From contig NZ_BMPJ01000002.1 in assembly GCF_014647535.1 (NCBI RefSeq), positions 56,983-120,982 on the forward strand: a DNA stretch of 64,000 nucleotides. The letters run 5' to 3'. The stretch is from Thermus composti. Its GTDB lineage: Bacteria; Deinococcota; Deinococci; Deinococcales; Thermaceae. Under the pieces are notes generated by a model. It did not search any database and was not told the origin of the DNA. It worked only from the letters and a program-made list of their open reading frames with translations. The stretch's first letter is position 1. The number at the start of each line of letters is the position of its first letter. Below, one piece after another: positions 1 through 13,887 of the stretch. A program made the position numbers and the translations under genes.

Positions 1-2
1 CC

Positions 3-284
3 AAGCCCCCCCAGGACTCGGTGGAACTCGCCCCCGAACCCCCCGAGCCGCCCCCGCCTCCCGCAGAACCCCCGAGGGCCCAAACCCAAGAAACCCCTGG
101 GCTCACCCCCAAGAGGCGCCCTTTGGCCCTTCCCCTCAAGCTCCTCGCCCTCCTCACCCTGGGGTACACGGGGGCCTTCGTGGCCTTGAACCCCGGGGCG
201 GACCCCTGGGTCCTCGGGGGGGTGGTCCTGGGCGGGATCGGCCTGGCCTTGACGGAGTGGTCCTTGGCTACCTCCTCCTCGTAG
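3..284 (+). CDS. Hypothetical membrane protein, 5' end possibly outside window
   Basis: The frame is already open at the window edge, so the true start may lie upstream; the first start codon inside is a GTG at 21, giving 87 residues. The visible product begins with a proline/glutamate-rich, probably disordered stretch, then a short basic segment and two hydrophobic segments (about residues 35-56 and 63-80) that could span the membrane. I do not recognise the family. Its 3' end overlaps comEA by 28 bp in another frame, so the two are probably co-transcribed and translationally coupled, which hints at, but does not prove, a link with DNA uptake. Confidence 0.5.
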   Translation, partial: KPPQDSVELAPEPPEPPPPPAEPPRAQTQETPGLTPKRRPLALPLKLLALLTLGYTGAFVALNPGADPWVLGGVVLGGIGLALTEWSLATSSS

Positions 285-565
285 CCCTTCTCGGGGTCCT
301 CGCCCTCTGGCCCAAGGTCTTCCCCAAGCCCCTCGAGGTGGAGGTCCTGGCCCTGGAGGCCCCCCTTCCCCGCCCCCCCGACCCCGAGCCCATAAGCCTG
401 AACGCGGCGAGCCTGGAGGAGCTGGAGGCCCTCCCGGGCATCGGCCCGGTCCTCGCCCGGAGGATCGTGGAGGGAAGGCCCTACACCCGGGTGGAGGACC
501 TCCTCGAGGTCCCGGGGATCGGCCCCGCCACCCTGGAAAGGCTCCGCCCCCTGGTCCGGCCATGA
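257..565 (+). CDS. comEA: ComEA-like DNA-uptake protein (helix-hairpin-helix)
   Basis: A 102-residue protein with one N-terminal membrane anchor (about residues 3-18) and a C-terminal tandem helix-hairpin-helix domain (about 48-102). The two hairpins show as LPGIGPVLARRI and VPGIGPATLERL, the pattern of the ComEA DNA-binding domain. ComEA proteins bind incoming double-stranded DNA during natural transformation and hand it to the ComEC channel. The GTG start lies inside the upstream gene, and the stop overlaps the comEC start as ATGA, so comEA and comEC form one operon. Thermus species are naturally competent, which fits. Assignment rests on domain pattern plus the comEC neighbour. Confidence 0.9.
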   Translation: MVLGYLLLVALLGVLALWPKVFPKPLEVEVLALEAPLPRPPDPEPISLNAASLEELEALPGIGPVLARRIVEGRPYTRVEDLLEVPGIGPATLERLRPLVRP

Positions 566-2586
566 GACCCCCCCTGGGCTTAGGGCTTGGCCTCGGAGGG
601 CTCCTTGGGGCCCTTTCCCTCCTTCACCCCTGGGCCCTCCTCGCCCTCCTCCCCTTTGGGCTTTGGCTCCGGCTTCCCGCCCTCCTGGGGGCCCTTTGCG
701 TCCTGGCCCGGGGCCTCCTCTGGCCCGTGCCGGAACCCCCCTACGGGGCGCGGGTGGAAGGGGTCTTCGCCGTGCGCCAGGGGTTTTTGGTCTGGGAGGG
801 GCACCGGCTCTTCGCGGCCCACTATCCCCCTTTGGAAGACGGGGTCTACCGCCTCCGGGGCCACATCGCCCCGCCCCAAGGGAGGCGGAACCCCGGGGGG
901 TTTGACCAGAAGGCCTGGCTCCTCTCCCTAGGGGTGCGGGGGGTGTTTCACGTGGAACACCGGGAGGCCCTATCCCCTCTCGAGGACCCCCGGAGGCCCT
1001 TTAGGGAACGGCTCCGGCAGGGCCTTTCCCCGCCCGTGGCGGAGCTTTTAGAGGGCCTCGTCCTGGGGGACAAGGCGGGCCTCGAGGAGGCCTACAGCGG
1101 GTTCCAAAAGGCGGGCCTGGCCCACCTCCTGGCCCTTTCCGGGCTCCACGTAGGCCTTTTGGTGGGGGCCTTCCTTCTCCTCCCCCTGGGCCGCTTCCGC
1201 TACCTCCTGGCCCTGGGGGTCCTCCCCCTCTACCTCTGGCTCGCCGGGCCAAGCCCCTCCCTCCTCCGGGCAAGCCTCATGGCGGGCCTCTCCCTTTTGG
1301 GCCTCCTCTTAGGCTTAGGAAGCGCCGGGGTCCTCCAGGCCCTGGGCCTCGCCCTTTTCCTGCAACTCCTCCTCAACCCCCACGCCCTCTTAAGCCTCGG
1401 GTTCCAGCTTTCCCACCTGGCGGTCCTGGGCCTGGCCCTCTTCCTTTCCCCCCTGCCCAGGCCCAGGGGCCTCAAGGGGCACCTCCTCCTGGGCCTGGCC
1501 ACCCCCCTGGCCGCCCAAGCCCCCCTGGTCCCCCTTCTCCTCGCCCGCTTCGGCTTCTTTCCCCTCCTTTCCCCTCTCGCCAACCTCCTGGCCCTGCCCC
1601 TGGTGGCCCTCCTCCTACCCCTAGGCCTCGCCAAGCTCCTCCTGGGCGGGGTTCTGGCAGGCCCCGTGGAAGCCCTAGGCCAGGCCCTCCTACGCCTCGC
1701 CCAATTGGGCGCGCAAGGCCCCCTCCTCCGCCTGGGGGAGCCCACCCCCCTGGGTTTCGCCCTCTACTACCTGGCCCTTCTTCCCCCTCTCCTCGCCCTC
1801 CACCGCAAGCTCCCCTGGCGGCGCGCCCTCCTCCTCGCCTCCTTGCCCGCCCTGGTGAGCCTCCTCGCCGCCCGGCCCAAGCCCCTGGACCTCTACCTCC
1901 TGGACGTGGGCCAGGGGCACGCCCTCCTGGCCCGCCTGGGCGGGGCCGAGGTCTTAGTGGACGGGGGGCGGCCCGAGCAAGGGGAAAAGGTGCTCCGGGC
2001 CCTAAAGGCCTTGGGGGTGGAGGCCCTCGAGGTCCTGGTGGCCACCCATCCCGACGCCGACCACGTGGGAGGGCTTCTTTCCGTGGTGGCCGAGGTGCCC
2101 ATCGGCCTCGCCCTCCTCTCCCCCGCCTTCCCCCAGGACCATCCCTTGGTCCAGGCCCTGCGGGCCAAGGGGGTGCCCGTCCTCTACCCGGGGGCGGGCA
2201 GCCGCTTCCGGGTAGGCCGGGGCGAGGTCCGGGTCCTCTGGCCCCGCCACCTTTCCGGCGAGGACAACCGGGACGGCCTCGCCCTCCTCCTGGACTTCGG
2301 CCGGGGAAAGGCCCTCCTCCTCGCCGACCTGCCCCAGGCGGTGGAGGCCCAACTTCACCCAGGAAGGGTGGAAGCCATCCAGATAAGCCATCACGGCGCC
2401 CGCACGGGCACCTCGGAAACCCTTTTGGAAAGGGCCAGGCCCCAGGTGGCCCTCATCGGCGTGGGGAAAAACCCCTACGGCCACCCCCACCCCGAGGTCC
2501 TAAAGCGCCTGGAGGCCAGGGGGATCCGGGTCCTGCGCACGGACCGGGTGGGAGCGATCCGGGTGGCCTTCGGCTACGCCTGGTAA
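562..2586 (+). CDS. comEC: ComEC/Rec2 DNA-uptake channel
   Basis: A 674-residue polytopic membrane protein matching ComEC/Rec2, which carries single-stranded DNA across the inner membrane during transformation. The N-terminal part has hydrophobic segments and a soluble OB-like region; the central Competence domain contains [16 protein letters not shown] and many Leu-rich membrane helices; the C-terminal third is a metallo-beta-lactamase-like domain with [21 protein letters not shown] and [10 protein letters not shown], the motifs proposed to make a nuclease in this family. The start overlaps the comEA stop (ATGA). Its 3' end overlaps the convergent parB gene by 13 bp. A parS-like site lies inside the coding region. 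Confidence 0.95.
   Translation: MRPPLGLGLGLGGLLGALSLLHPWALLALLPFGLWLRLPALLGALCVLARGLLWPVPEPPYGARVEGVFAVRQGFLVWEGHRLFAAHYPPLEDGVYRLRGHIAPPQGRRNPGGFDQKAWLLSLGVRGVFHVEHREALSPLEDPRRPFRERLRQGLSPPVAELLEGLVLGDKAGLEEAYSGFQKAGLAHLLALSGLHVGLLVGAFLLLPLGRFRYLLALGVLPLYLWLAGPSPSLLRASLMAGLSLLGLLLGLGSAGVLQALGLALFLQLLLNPHALLSLGFQLSHLAVLGLALFLSPLPRPRGLKGHLLLGLATPLAAQAPLVPLLLARFGFFPLLSPLANLLALPLVALLLPLGLAKLLLGGVLAGPVEALGQALLRLAQLGAQGPLLRLGEPTPLGFALYYLALLPPLLALHRKLPWRRALLLASLPALVSLLAARPKPLDLYLLDVGQGHALLARLGGAEVLVDGGRPEQGEKVLRALKALGVEALEVLVATHPDADHVGGLLSVVAEVPIGLALLSPAFPQDHPLVQALRAKGVPVLYPGAGSRFRVGRGEVRVLWPRHLSGEDNRDGLALLLDFGRGKALLLADLPQAVEAQLHPGRVEAIQISHHGARTGTSETLLERARPQVALIGVGKNPYGHPHPEVLKRLEARGIRVLRTDRVGAIRVAFGYAW
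944..959. promoter_or_regulatory. parS centromere site inside comEC
   Basis: The 16-mer TGTTTCACGTGGAACA is a near-perfect palindrome. It is identical, read on the other strand, to the well-known Bacillus subtilis parS sequence bound by Spo0J/ParB. It lies about 1.6 kb from parB, the usual origin-proximal location, and is embedded in comEC codons for VFHVEH. ParB binding is inferred. Confidence 0.85.
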
Positions 2587-3380
2587 CCGAGCCGCTCCAG
2601 AAGGGCCTGAAGCTCCTCGGGGGAGCGGTAGTGGATCACCACCCTGCCCCGGGCCTCCCCCACCACCCGCACGGGCAGGCCCAGGTGGCGGGAAAGGGCC
2701 TCGGAAAGAGGGGAAGGCTCCCTTTCCCGTTTCCGCCCGGGAAGCCGCTCCTTCAGGGCCTCCGCCTGGCGCACGGAAAGCCCTTTCTCCAGGATCTCCC
2801 GAAGCCCCCAGAGCCGGTCCTCGGGCTCCAGCATGAGGAGGGCCCGGGCGTGCCCGGCGGTGATGGCCCCGGCCTCCAGGGCCTCCTGGACCTCGAGGGG
2901 AAGCTGGAGGAGCCTTAAGGCGTTGGCCACCGTGGAGCGGGCCTTCCCCACCCGCTTGGCCACCTCCTCCTGGGTGAGGCCCATCTCCAAAAGGGCCTGG
3001 TAGCCCCGGGCCTCCTCCAGGGGGGAGAGGTCCTCCCGCTGAAGGTTCTCCACCAAGGCCAGCTCCAGCGCCTCCCGGTCGCTTAAGTCCCGGACCAAGG
3101 CCGGCACCTCCTGAAGCCCCGCCATCTGGGCGGCGCGGTACCGCCTTTCCCCGGCCACGAGCTCGTACCCCTCGCCCTTGGGGCGCACCAAAAGGGGCTG
3201 GAGGAGGCCCTTTTCCCGGATGGACTGGGCGAGCTCCTCCAAGGCCTCGGGGGAGAACCTTTTGCGGGGCTGGTGGGGGTTCGGCCTGATGGCGGCGAGG
3301 GGGAGGCGCACCACCCCCCCAGGCGTCTTGGGCAGGAGGGCGTCCAGGCCCTTCCCGAGCCCGCTAGGCTTCTTGGACAC
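2574..3380 (-). CDS. parB: Chromosome partitioning protein ParB (Spo0J)
   Basis: A 268-residue ParB/Spo0J homologue. An N-terminal [11 protein letters not shown] segment, typical of the tail that contacts ParA, is followed by the ParB/Srx-like CTP-binding domain (residues about 20-110, with NPHQPRKRF and [13 protein letters not shown]), a helix-turn-helix region around [20 protein letters not shown], and a C-terminal dimerisation part. It loads at parS near the origin and organises chromosome segregation with ParA. The GTG start at 3380 overlaps the parA end by 17 bp, so the two form an operon. The stop overlaps convergent comEC by 13 bp. Confidence 0.95.
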   Translation of the reverse strand: MSKKPSGLGKGLDALLPKTPGGVVRLPLAAIRPNPHQPRKRFSPEALEELAQSIREKGLLQPLLVRPKGEGYELVAGERRYRAAQMAGLQEVPALVRDLSDREALELALVENLQREDLSPLEEARGYQALLEMGLTQEEVAKRVGKARSTVANALRLLQLPLEVQEALEAGAITAGHARALLMLEPEDRLWGLREILEKGLSVRQAEALKERLPGRKREREPSPLSEALSRHLGLPVRVVGEARGRVVIHYRSPEELQALLERLGYQA

Positions 3381-4098
3381 GGGCGATCACCTCCTCGGCC
3401 AGGCGGCGGTAGGCGTGGGCCCCGGGGGAGGTGGGGGCGTGCTGGGCGATGGTGCGCCCGAAGCCCGGGGCCTCGGCCAGGCGCACGTTCCTGGGAATCA
3501 CCGTCCAGAAGACCTTCTCCCCGAAGTGGGCCCTCAGCTCGGCCTCCACCTGCTGGGAAAGGAGGGTGCGGCCGTCGTACATGGTGATGAGGATGCCGAG
3601 AAGCCTCAAGGCGGGGTTGAGCCGGGCGCGCACCTCCTCCAGGGTGGCAAGGAGCCCCGCCACCCCCTCGAGGCCGTAGTACTCCGCCTGCACCGGCACC
3701 ACCACCCCCTGGGCGGCGGCCAGGGCGTTCAGGGTAAGGGGGGAGAGGCTTGGGGGCACGTCCAGGAGGGTGAAGTCGTAGGCCTCGTCCCTCAGGGCCT
3801 CCCGCAGGGCCAGGGGGGCCTCGGCCAGCTCCACCGTGGCCCCCACCAGGTCGGGGGTGGCGGGAAGAAGGTGGAAGCCGTCCACCTCCAAGACAAGCCC
3901 CTCCAAGGCCTCCCCCTGGAGGAGGTGGTAAACCCCCCTTTCCGCCCGCACCCCGAGGCCGCCCGTGGCGTTGGCCTGGGGGTCTAGGTCCACCAGGAGG
4001 ACCCGCTTGCCCAGGCGGGCCAGGTAGGCGGCCAGGTTCACGGCGGTGGTGGTCTTGCCCACGCCCCCCTTCTGGTTCACCAAGGCGATGCGCCGCAC
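3364..4098 (-). CDS. parA: Chromosome partitioning ATPase ParA (Soj)
   Basis: A ParA/Soj Walker ATPase of 244 residues from a GTG start at 4098. The deviant Walker A motif KGGVGKTT (about residues 10-17) follows directly on the first beta strand VRRIALVNQ; later motifs include [12 protein letters not shown] and a Walker B-like LLDVPPS. It positions the ParB-parS complex by ATP-dependent DNA binding. Start choice: an ATG at 4112, overlapping the rsmG stop, would be the expected coupled start but is out of frame by one base here, and longer in-frame extensions run over rsmG and look like shadow sequence. Purine-rich AAGGGCGAG upstream could serve as ribosome binding site. Confidence 0.92.
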   Translation of the reverse strand: MRRIALVNQKGGVGKTTTAVNLAAYLARLGKRVLLVDLDPQANATGGLGVRAERGVYHLLQGEALEGLVLEVDGFHLLPATPDLVGATVELAEAPLALREALRDEAYDFTLLDVPPSLSPLTLNALAAAQGVVVPVQAEYYGLEGVAGLLATLEEVRARLNPALRLLGILITMYDGRTLLSQQVEAELRAHFGEKVFWTVIPRNVRLAEAPGFGRTIAQHAPTSPGAHAYRRLAEEVIARVQEA

Positions 4099-4105
4099 CT
4101 CGCCC

Positions 4106-6642
<2,537 letters not shown>

Positions 6643-6705
6643 CCCACCCCTTACTCTACCCGAGGGGGTGGCGTAGAATGTTCCCCTGGAACGTAGGGGG
6701 TAGCC
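6643..6705. promoter_or_regulatory. Divergent mnmG/dnaA promoter region
   Basis: This 63-bp gap separates two divergent genes. On the plus strand TAGAAT (6674-6679), 17 bp after a weak TTACTC, is a plausible dnaA -10 box, followed by GTAGGGGGTAG as ribosome binding site for the TTG start. On the minus strand TAGAGT (6653-6658) could serve mnmG. No DnaA box is evident in the gap. Confidence 0.5.
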
Positions 6706-8019
6706 TTGACCCACGAGGCCGTATGGCACCACGTCCTGGAGCACATCCGCCGCAACATCACCGAGGTGGAGTACCACACCTGGTTTGAGAGGATCCGCCC
6801 CCTCGGGATCCGGGACGGGGTCTTGGAGCTCGCCGTGCCCACCTCCTTCGCCCTGGACTGGATCCGGAAGCACTACGCCGAGCTCATCCAGGAAGCCCTA
6901 AGCCTTCTCGGGGCCCAAGCCCCCCGGTTTGAGCTCAAGGTGGTCCCGGGAACCGCCGTCCAGGAGGACATCTTCCACGCCTCGGCCAAGCAGGAGGCGG
7001 AAAAACCCAAGCTCAACCCCAAGTACACCTTTGAGAACTTCGTGGTGGGCCCCAACAACTCCATGGCCCACGCCGCCGCCGTGGCCGTGGCCGAGTCCCC
7101 GGGCCGGGCCTACAACCCCCTTTTCATCTACGGGGGGGTGGGCCTCGGCAAAACCCACCTCATGCACGCCGTGGGCCATTCCGTGGCCAAGCGCTTCCCT
7201 CACCTCAAGATTGAGTACGTCTCCACGGAGACCTTCACCAACGAGCTCATCAACGCCATCCGGGAGGACCGGATGGCGGAGTTCCGGGAGCGCTACCGCT
7301 CCGTGGACCTCCTCCTGGTGGACGATATCCAGTTCATCGCCGGCAAGGAGCGCACCCAGGAGGAGTTCTTCCACACCTTCAACGCCCTCTACGAGGCGCA
7401 CAAGCAGATCATCCTCTCCTCGGACCGGCCCCCCAAGGATATCCCCACCCTCGAGGCCCGCCTCCGGAGCCGCTTTGAGTGGGGGCTCATCACCGACATC
7501 CAGCCCCCCGACCTGGAAACCCGCATCGCCATCCTGAAGATGAACGCCGAGCAGCGGGGCCTAAGGATCAGCGAGGAGGTCTTGGAATACATCGCCCGGC
7601 AGGTCACCTCCAACATCCGTGAGTTGGAAGGGGCCCTCATGCGCACCATCGCCTACGCCTCCCTAAACGGCGTGGAGCTCACCAAGCAGGTGGCGGCCAA
7701 GGCCCTTTCCGAGATCTTCGCCGCCCGGGAGGTGGCGGTGGAGCCCGAGGAGATCATCCGCAAGGTGGCGGAGCGCTACGGCCTCCGCCCCGAGGACCTC
7801 ACGGGAGGAGGGCGGCGCAAGGAGGTGGTCCTGCCCCGGCAGATCGCCATGTTCCTGGTGCGGGAGCTCACCCGGGCCTCCCTCCCGGAGATCGGCCAGC
7901 TCTTCGGCGGGCGGGACCACACCACCGTGCTCTACGCCATCCAGAAGATCCAGGAGCTTGCGGAGAGCGACCGGGAGGTGCAAAAGGTCCTTCGGGCGCT
8001 CCGGGAGGAGCTGGCATGA
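6706..8019 (+). CDS. dnaA: Replication initiator DnaA
   Basis: A 437-residue DnaA. Domain I occupies about residues 1-80 ([10 protein letters not shown]), a short linker follows, then the AAA+ domain with Walker A GGVGLGKT (143-150) and Walker [10 protein letters not shown] (202-210), and C-terminal domain IV with the DnaA-box recognition signature GRDHTTV (402-408). DnaA binds repeated 9-mers at oriC and opens the duplex. The start is a TTG at 6706; the mnmG-dnaA-oriC-dnaN order supports it. The stop is immediately followed by the first DnaA box, so the gene directly abuts the origin. Confidence 0.97.
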   Translation: MTHEAVWHHVLEHIRRNITEVEYHTWFERIRPLGIRDGVLELAVPTSFALDWIRKHYAELIQEALSLLGAQAPRFELKVVPGTAVQEDIFHASAKQEAEKPKLNPKYTFENFVVGPNNSMAHAAAVAVAESPGRAYNPLFIYGGVGLGKTHLMHAVGHSVAKRFPHLKIEYVSTETFTNELINAIREDRMAEFRERYRSVDLLLVDDIQFIAGKERTQEEFFHTFNALYEAHKQIILSSDRPPKDIPTLEARLRSRFEWGLITDIQPPDLETRIAILKMNAEQRGLRISEEVLEYIARQVTSNIRELEGALMRTIAYASLNGVELTKQVAAKALSEIFAAREVAVEPEEIIRKVAERYGLRPEDLTGGGRRKEVVLPRQIAMFLVRELTRASLPEIGQLFGGRDHTTVLYAIQKIQELAESDREVQKVLRALREELA

Positions 8020-8245
8020 GGCCTGTGGATAACCTGTGGATAACCCTGTGGAAAACCCGGCCCAACCTGTGGATAACCCTGGGGAAAACCTGTGGAAAAC
8101 TACCCCCCTACCGAGGCCTGTGGATAACCCGCCGGTTTTCCACACCTTATCCACAAGAAAGGTCCGGTTATCCACAGGTTTTATCCACAGGCTCTTTTCC
8201 GTCCAGGAGGGCTTTTTCCCCCCTTTATCCACATTTCCACAGGCC

Positions 8246-8261
8246 CTACTACTACGACTAC
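8246..8261 (+). promoter_or_regulatory. DnaA-trio-like array
   Basis: CTA-CTA-CTA-CGA-CTA-C follows a GC cluster right after two head-to-tail DnaA boxes (8225 and 8233). This is the order described for the basal unwinding system of bacterial origins, in which DnaA moves from boxes onto single-stranded trinucleotides (3'-GAT-5' on the opposite strand). The function is inferred from motif and position. Confidence 0.7.
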
Positions 8262-8289
8262 GGAGCTTTTAAAAGTTTTAAAAAGACCT

Positions 8290-8304
8290 TAGTAGTAGCA
8301 GTAA
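8290..8304 (-). promoter_or_regulatory. Second, inverted trio-like array
   Basis: TAG-TAG-TAG-CAG-TAA lies on the dnaN side of the AT-rich core and is the inverse of the array at 8246-8261. The two arrays converge on the AT-rich tract and could also pair as a nine-base-pair stem (CTACTACTA with TAGTAGTAG). No DnaA box flanks it on the right. Confidence 0.5.
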
Positions 8305-8323
8305 AAAGGAGGCGAGCTTAAAG

Positions 8324-9442
8324 ATGAGCGTGATCCTGAATAAAGGCCAGTTGTCGGAGGTCCTTCCCCTTCTGGAGCGAGTGGTGCCCTCTAGAAGCGC
8401 CAACCCCCTTTACACTCATCTAGGCCTTAGCCTTTCCCCCAAGGGTCTTGTCCTTTTCGGGAGCAACGGAGAGGTGGACCTGGAGGTCCGCCTAGAGGCT
8501 GAGGTCCAAGATGAAGGCCGTTTCCTGGTTCCCGCCCAGCCCTTCTTCCAACTGGTGCGGAGCCTCCCGGGCGAGGTGGTGGAGCTCTCCTTGGGGCGGG
8601 AGTTGGAGCTCGCCTCCGGCGCTTTCCGCACCCGTCTCGCCCTGGCCCCGGAGGAAGGGTACCCCGAGCTTCTTTTCCCCGAGCCGGGAAGCCCCTCGGA
8701 GGCCTACCCCTTGTTGGCGCCCCTTGGGGCGGAGGACCTCCTTAAGGCCTTCACCCACGTGCGCTACGCCGCCAGCAACGAGGAGTACCGGGCCATCTTC
8801 CGGGGGGTCCAGCTGGAGTTCTCCGAGGCCCGCCTGCGGGCGGTGGCCTCGGACGGGTACCGCCTGGCCCTCTATGACCTGGAAAGGCCCCAGCCCTTTG
8901 CCAAAAAGGCGGTGGTGCCCGCAAGGAGCGTGGACGAGATCGTGCGGGTTCTAAAAGGGCTTGACCCGGGGGATGTGGAGCTCGCCCTAGGACCCGCCAC
9001 CCTGGGGCTCGTGGTGCCCTTCGCCGGGGGGGTTCTCCGCATGGCGGTGAAGCTCATGGAGGGGGAGTTCCCCGACTACGAGCGGGTCATCCCCAAGGAG
9101 TTTCCCTTGCGGGCCACCCTCGAGGTGGAACCCTTCCGGGAGGCCTTGAAGCGGGTGAGCGTCCTGGCGGACCGGCAGAACCACCGGGTGGACCTCCTCT
9201 TCCAGGAGGGCAAGGTCCTCCTCTCGGCGGAAGGGGACTACGGCAAGGGGCAGGAGGAGCTGCCCGTGGCCCTGGAAGGGTCCCCCTTGGCCGTGGCCTA
9301 CAACGCCCGCTACCTTCTAGAGGCCCTCTCCCCCCTCTCGGGCCAGGCGGTGCTCTACCTTTCCGGGGCTGCAAGCCCAAGCCTGGTCCGCCCCTTGGAA
9401 GGGGAGGGGTACCAGGCGGTGGTGGTGCCCCTTAGGGTGTAA
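8324..9442 (+). CDS. dnaN: DNA polymerase III beta sliding clamp
   Basis: A 372-residue beta clamp, the ring-shaped processivity factor for DNA polymerase III. Three repeated domains of about 120 residues are visible; typical segments are the RAIFRGVQLEF/AVASDGYRLALYD region in the middle domain and FPDYERVIP, plus a C-terminal region ending in the hydrophobic partner-binding pocket strand YQAVVVPLRV. The ATG at 8324 is preceded by AGGAGG (8307-8312) inside the right edge of oriC. No promoter box is obvious apart from the AT-rich origin DNA, so dnaN may be driven from dnaA or from within the origin. Confidence 0.97.
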   Translation: MSVILNKGQLSEVLPLLERVVPSRSANPLYTHLGLSLSPKGLVLFGSNGEVDLEVRLEAEVQDEGRFLVPAQPFFQLVRSLPGEVVELSLGRELELASGAFRTRLALAPEEGYPELLFPEPGSPSEAYPLLAPLGAEDLLKAFTHVRYAASNEEYRAIFRGVQLEFSEARLRAVASDGYRLALYDLERPQPFAKKAVVPARSVDEIVRVLKGLDPGDVELALGPATLGLVVPFAGGVLRMAVKLMEGEFPDYERVIPKEFPLRATLEVEPFREALKRVSVLADRQNHRVDLLFQEGKVLLSAEGDYGKGQEELPVALEGSPLAVAYNARYLLEALSPLSGQAVLYLSGAASPSLVRPLEGEGYQAVVVPLRV

Positions 9443-9447
9443 GCTAA

Positions 9448-12166
<2,719 letters not shown>

Positions 12167-12200
12167 GCGCTCCGTGTTGCGCCGCCCGGCCACTTAAAAC

Positions 12201-12222
12201 CCAGGGCCCCTAGGGGCCCTGG
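12201..12222. terminator. Perfect palindrome after pyk, probable terminator
   Basis: A 22-bp perfect inverted repeat (arms CCAGGGCCCCT/AGGGGCCCTGG with no spacer) lies between the convergent pyk and the 12296-13276 gene. There is no T-run after it, so it is a weak intrinsic terminator at best; both orientations are possible. The rest of the 129-bp gap shows nothing I recognise. Confidence 0.45.
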
Positions 12223-12295
12223 TGGGAGGGAGTTGCGTCCGGCTTAGCCCTTAGGGTAGGGAAGGAAGGCCCTAAAGTCCAGGGGCGTTTGTCCC

Positions 12296-13276
12296 TCAGC
12301 GGGGGAGGGTGAGGCGGTAGGTGAGGGTGAGGGTTGCCCCGGGGTTCAGGCGGCCTTCAAAGCGGTAGCCCTCGGGCAGGAGGGTGGCGCCCGGGAAGTC
12401 CAGGCGGAAGGGCTTGGGGAAGGCCTCCTCCAGGAGGAGGACGATGGGGTAGGGGTAGGGGTTTTCCAGGCGGGTTTCCACCCGGTAGGTGGCCTCCTTC
12501 TCCTCCTGGGAGAGAAGGCTTACCGCGCGCGTTAGCCTGGCCTTGAGGTCCCGGCCAAGCCAGACCTCGGCCACCTGGCCCTCGGGGGTGGCGGGAAGGA
12601 AGGCCTGGCCCAGGAAAAGCCCTTCCTCCACCACCTCGAGGCTCCCTGGGGCCAGGGGAAAGGGCGCTGGGAAACGGTAGCCCCGCTCCAAGGGGAGCAC
12701 GGGCCCGGGGCGGAAGGCCCCCCGGTAGCGGAGGAGGCGCTCGGGGGCTAGGACCGCCTTCTGGAAGGGCACCTCGGTGGTCCCGGGAAGGAGCCTTCTT
12801 GGGGCTAGCTCGTAGCGGAAGAGGCCGTAGGGGTTTTCCGTGGGCCCTTCCAGGGCCTTGAGGGCCACGCCGAAAGCCTCCGGTGCCCGCACCTCCCCCA
12901 CCAGGAGGGTGAGGCGTTTGGGGGAAAGGGCCTCTCCCTCCAGCCTGAGCCGGGCCCAGGCCCAAAGCCGTCCCTCCTCCAGGGTGTAGAAGACCTCCCC
13001 GGTAAGGCCGGTGTAGAGGTAGCGGAGCCAGGCCTCCCCTTCCCCCCGGTAGCGGAAGAGGACGGCGCCCCCTTGGTAAAGCCGTTCCTCCTCCTCCACC
13101 CCGAGGAGCCTGAGGGAGCCCGGGACGATGCGGGCGAGCTTCTCCCCGGCCAGATAGACCCAGGTGGAGGGGGGAAGGTGGACGGGCTCCTTCACCTCGG
13201 CGAACCCGGGGTAGACCACCACCTCCTGGGCCAAGGCCCCAAGTCCGAGCCAAAGGAGGGCGAGGGCTTTTCTCAT
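12296..13276 (-). CDS. Secreted protein of unknown function
   Basis: A 326-residue protein with a clear signal peptide ([17 protein letters not shown], cleavage after AQ likely at about residue 17). The mature part is rich in beta-strand-like alternation and ends in a region (LLEEAFPKPFRLDF ... NPGATLTLTYRLTL) that looks like an immunoglobulin-like or DUF4139-type all-beta fold, but I cannot name the family with confidence. It overlaps the next gene upstream, a metallo-beta-lactamase-fold protein, by 4 bp and so belongs to the minus-strand run dxs-MBL-this gene. It is likely exported to the periplasm or cell surface. Confidence 0.75.
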   Translation of the reverse strand: MRKALALLWLGLGALAQEVVVYPGFAEVKEPVHLPPSTWVYLAGEKLARIVPGSLRLLGVEEEERLYQGGAVLFRYRGEGEAWLRYLYTGLTGEVFYTLEEGRLWAWARLRLEGEALSPKRLTLLVGEVRAPEAFGVALKALEGPTENPYGLFRYELAPRRLLPGTTEVPFQKAVLAPERLLRYRGAFRPGPVLPLERGYRFPAPFPLAPGSLEVVEEGLFLGQAFLPATPEGQVAEVWLGRDLKARLTRAVSLLSQEEKEATYRVETRLENPYPYPIVLLLEEAFPKPFRLDFPGATLLPEGYRFEGRLNPGATLTLTYRLTLPR

Positions 13277-13887
13277 ACCCCCATTCTACGGGCCAGGGCC
13301 TCCACCTCGGCCCGGCTTAGGGGGCCCCCGTGGCCCAGGTAGACCCTTTCCGCCCCCAGCTCCAGGATCTTCCGCACCGTCCTTTGGGCCAGGGCGTGGT
13401 CCTCGTTGATGAACCTTGGGGGAAGGCCCTTTCCCCTTAAGGCGTCCCCGGCCAGGAGGAGGCCTTCCCGGAAAAGCCCCACCTGGCCCAAGGTGTGCCC
13501 CGGGAGGTGGACCACCCGCCAGCCCGAGACCTCCATCCCCTCCTCCGCCGGCGCCAGGGCCTCCTTGGGGAGGGGCGGGGCCAGGTTGGCAAGCCGCCTC
13601 CCCAAAAGGGGGATGGGCAGGGGAGGGCGGGGCTTCTCCCCGGTGAGGTAGGGCCACTCCTGGGGGTGGGCCAGGACGGGAAGGCCGAAGCGCTCCCAAA
13701 GGGCCCTCGCCCCCCCGGCGTGGTCCAGGTGGTGGTGGGTGAGGAAGAGGAGCCTGGGGGGCTCTTGGAGGAGGGAAAGGAGCTTCCTTGCCTCCCAGGG
13801 GAGCCCGGCGTCCACCAGGAAGTAGCCTTCCTCCAGGGGGACGCGGTAGAGGTTGGCGGCGAAGGGGAGGACCTCAGGCCCGTTCAT
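13273..13887 (-). CDS. Metallo-beta-lactamase-fold hydrolase
   Basis: A 204-residue protein of the glyoxalase II/MBL superfamily. The metal-binding motif [11 protein letters not shown] is present, followed by [24 protein letters not shown] and [13 protein letters not shown], which supply the remaining zinc/iron ligands. The fold covers thioester and phosphodiester hydrolases; the substrate cannot be read from sequence. The ATG at 13887 ([18 protein letters not shown]) was chosen because longer frames run through the dxs coding end; it overlaps dxs by 14 bp, so the two are coupled. Confidence 0.85.
   Translation of the reverse strand: MNGPEVLPFAANLYRVPLEEGYFLVDAGLPWEARKLLSLLQEPPRLLFLTHHHLDHAGGARALWERFGLPVLAHPQEWPYLTGEKPRPPLPIPLLGRRLANLAPPLPKEALAPAEEGMEVSGWRVVHLPGHTLGQVGLFREGLLLAGDALRGKGLPPRFINEDHALAQRTVRKILELGAERVYLGHGGPLSRAEVEALARRMGV

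Larger units (their letters stand above)
8020..8323. other. oriC: Chromosomal replication origin oriC
   Basis: This 304-bp non-coding gap between dnaA and dnaN holds twelve DnaA-box-like 9-mers. Six face forward (TGTGGATAA at 8024, 8035, 8068 and 8119; TGTGGAAAA at 8047 and 8091). Six face backward (TTTTCCACA at 8136; TTATCCACA at 8147, 8168, 8181 and 8225; ATTTCCACA at 8233). The forward half and reverse half form one large inverted arrangement. After the last two, nearly overlapping boxes come a short GC cluster (8242-8246), a DnaA-trio-like array (8246-8261), an AT-rich stretch (8264-8289, the likely unwinding element) and a second trio array in the opposite sense (8290-8304). T. thermophilus oriC is known to carry many TGTGGATAA boxes. 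Confidence 0.95.

Noticed and set aside
8024-8241. Short repeated 9-mers that could suggest a CRISPR array
   Set aside because: The units are 9 bp, irregularly spaced and match DnaA boxes between dnaA and dnaN; no constant-length spacers exist.
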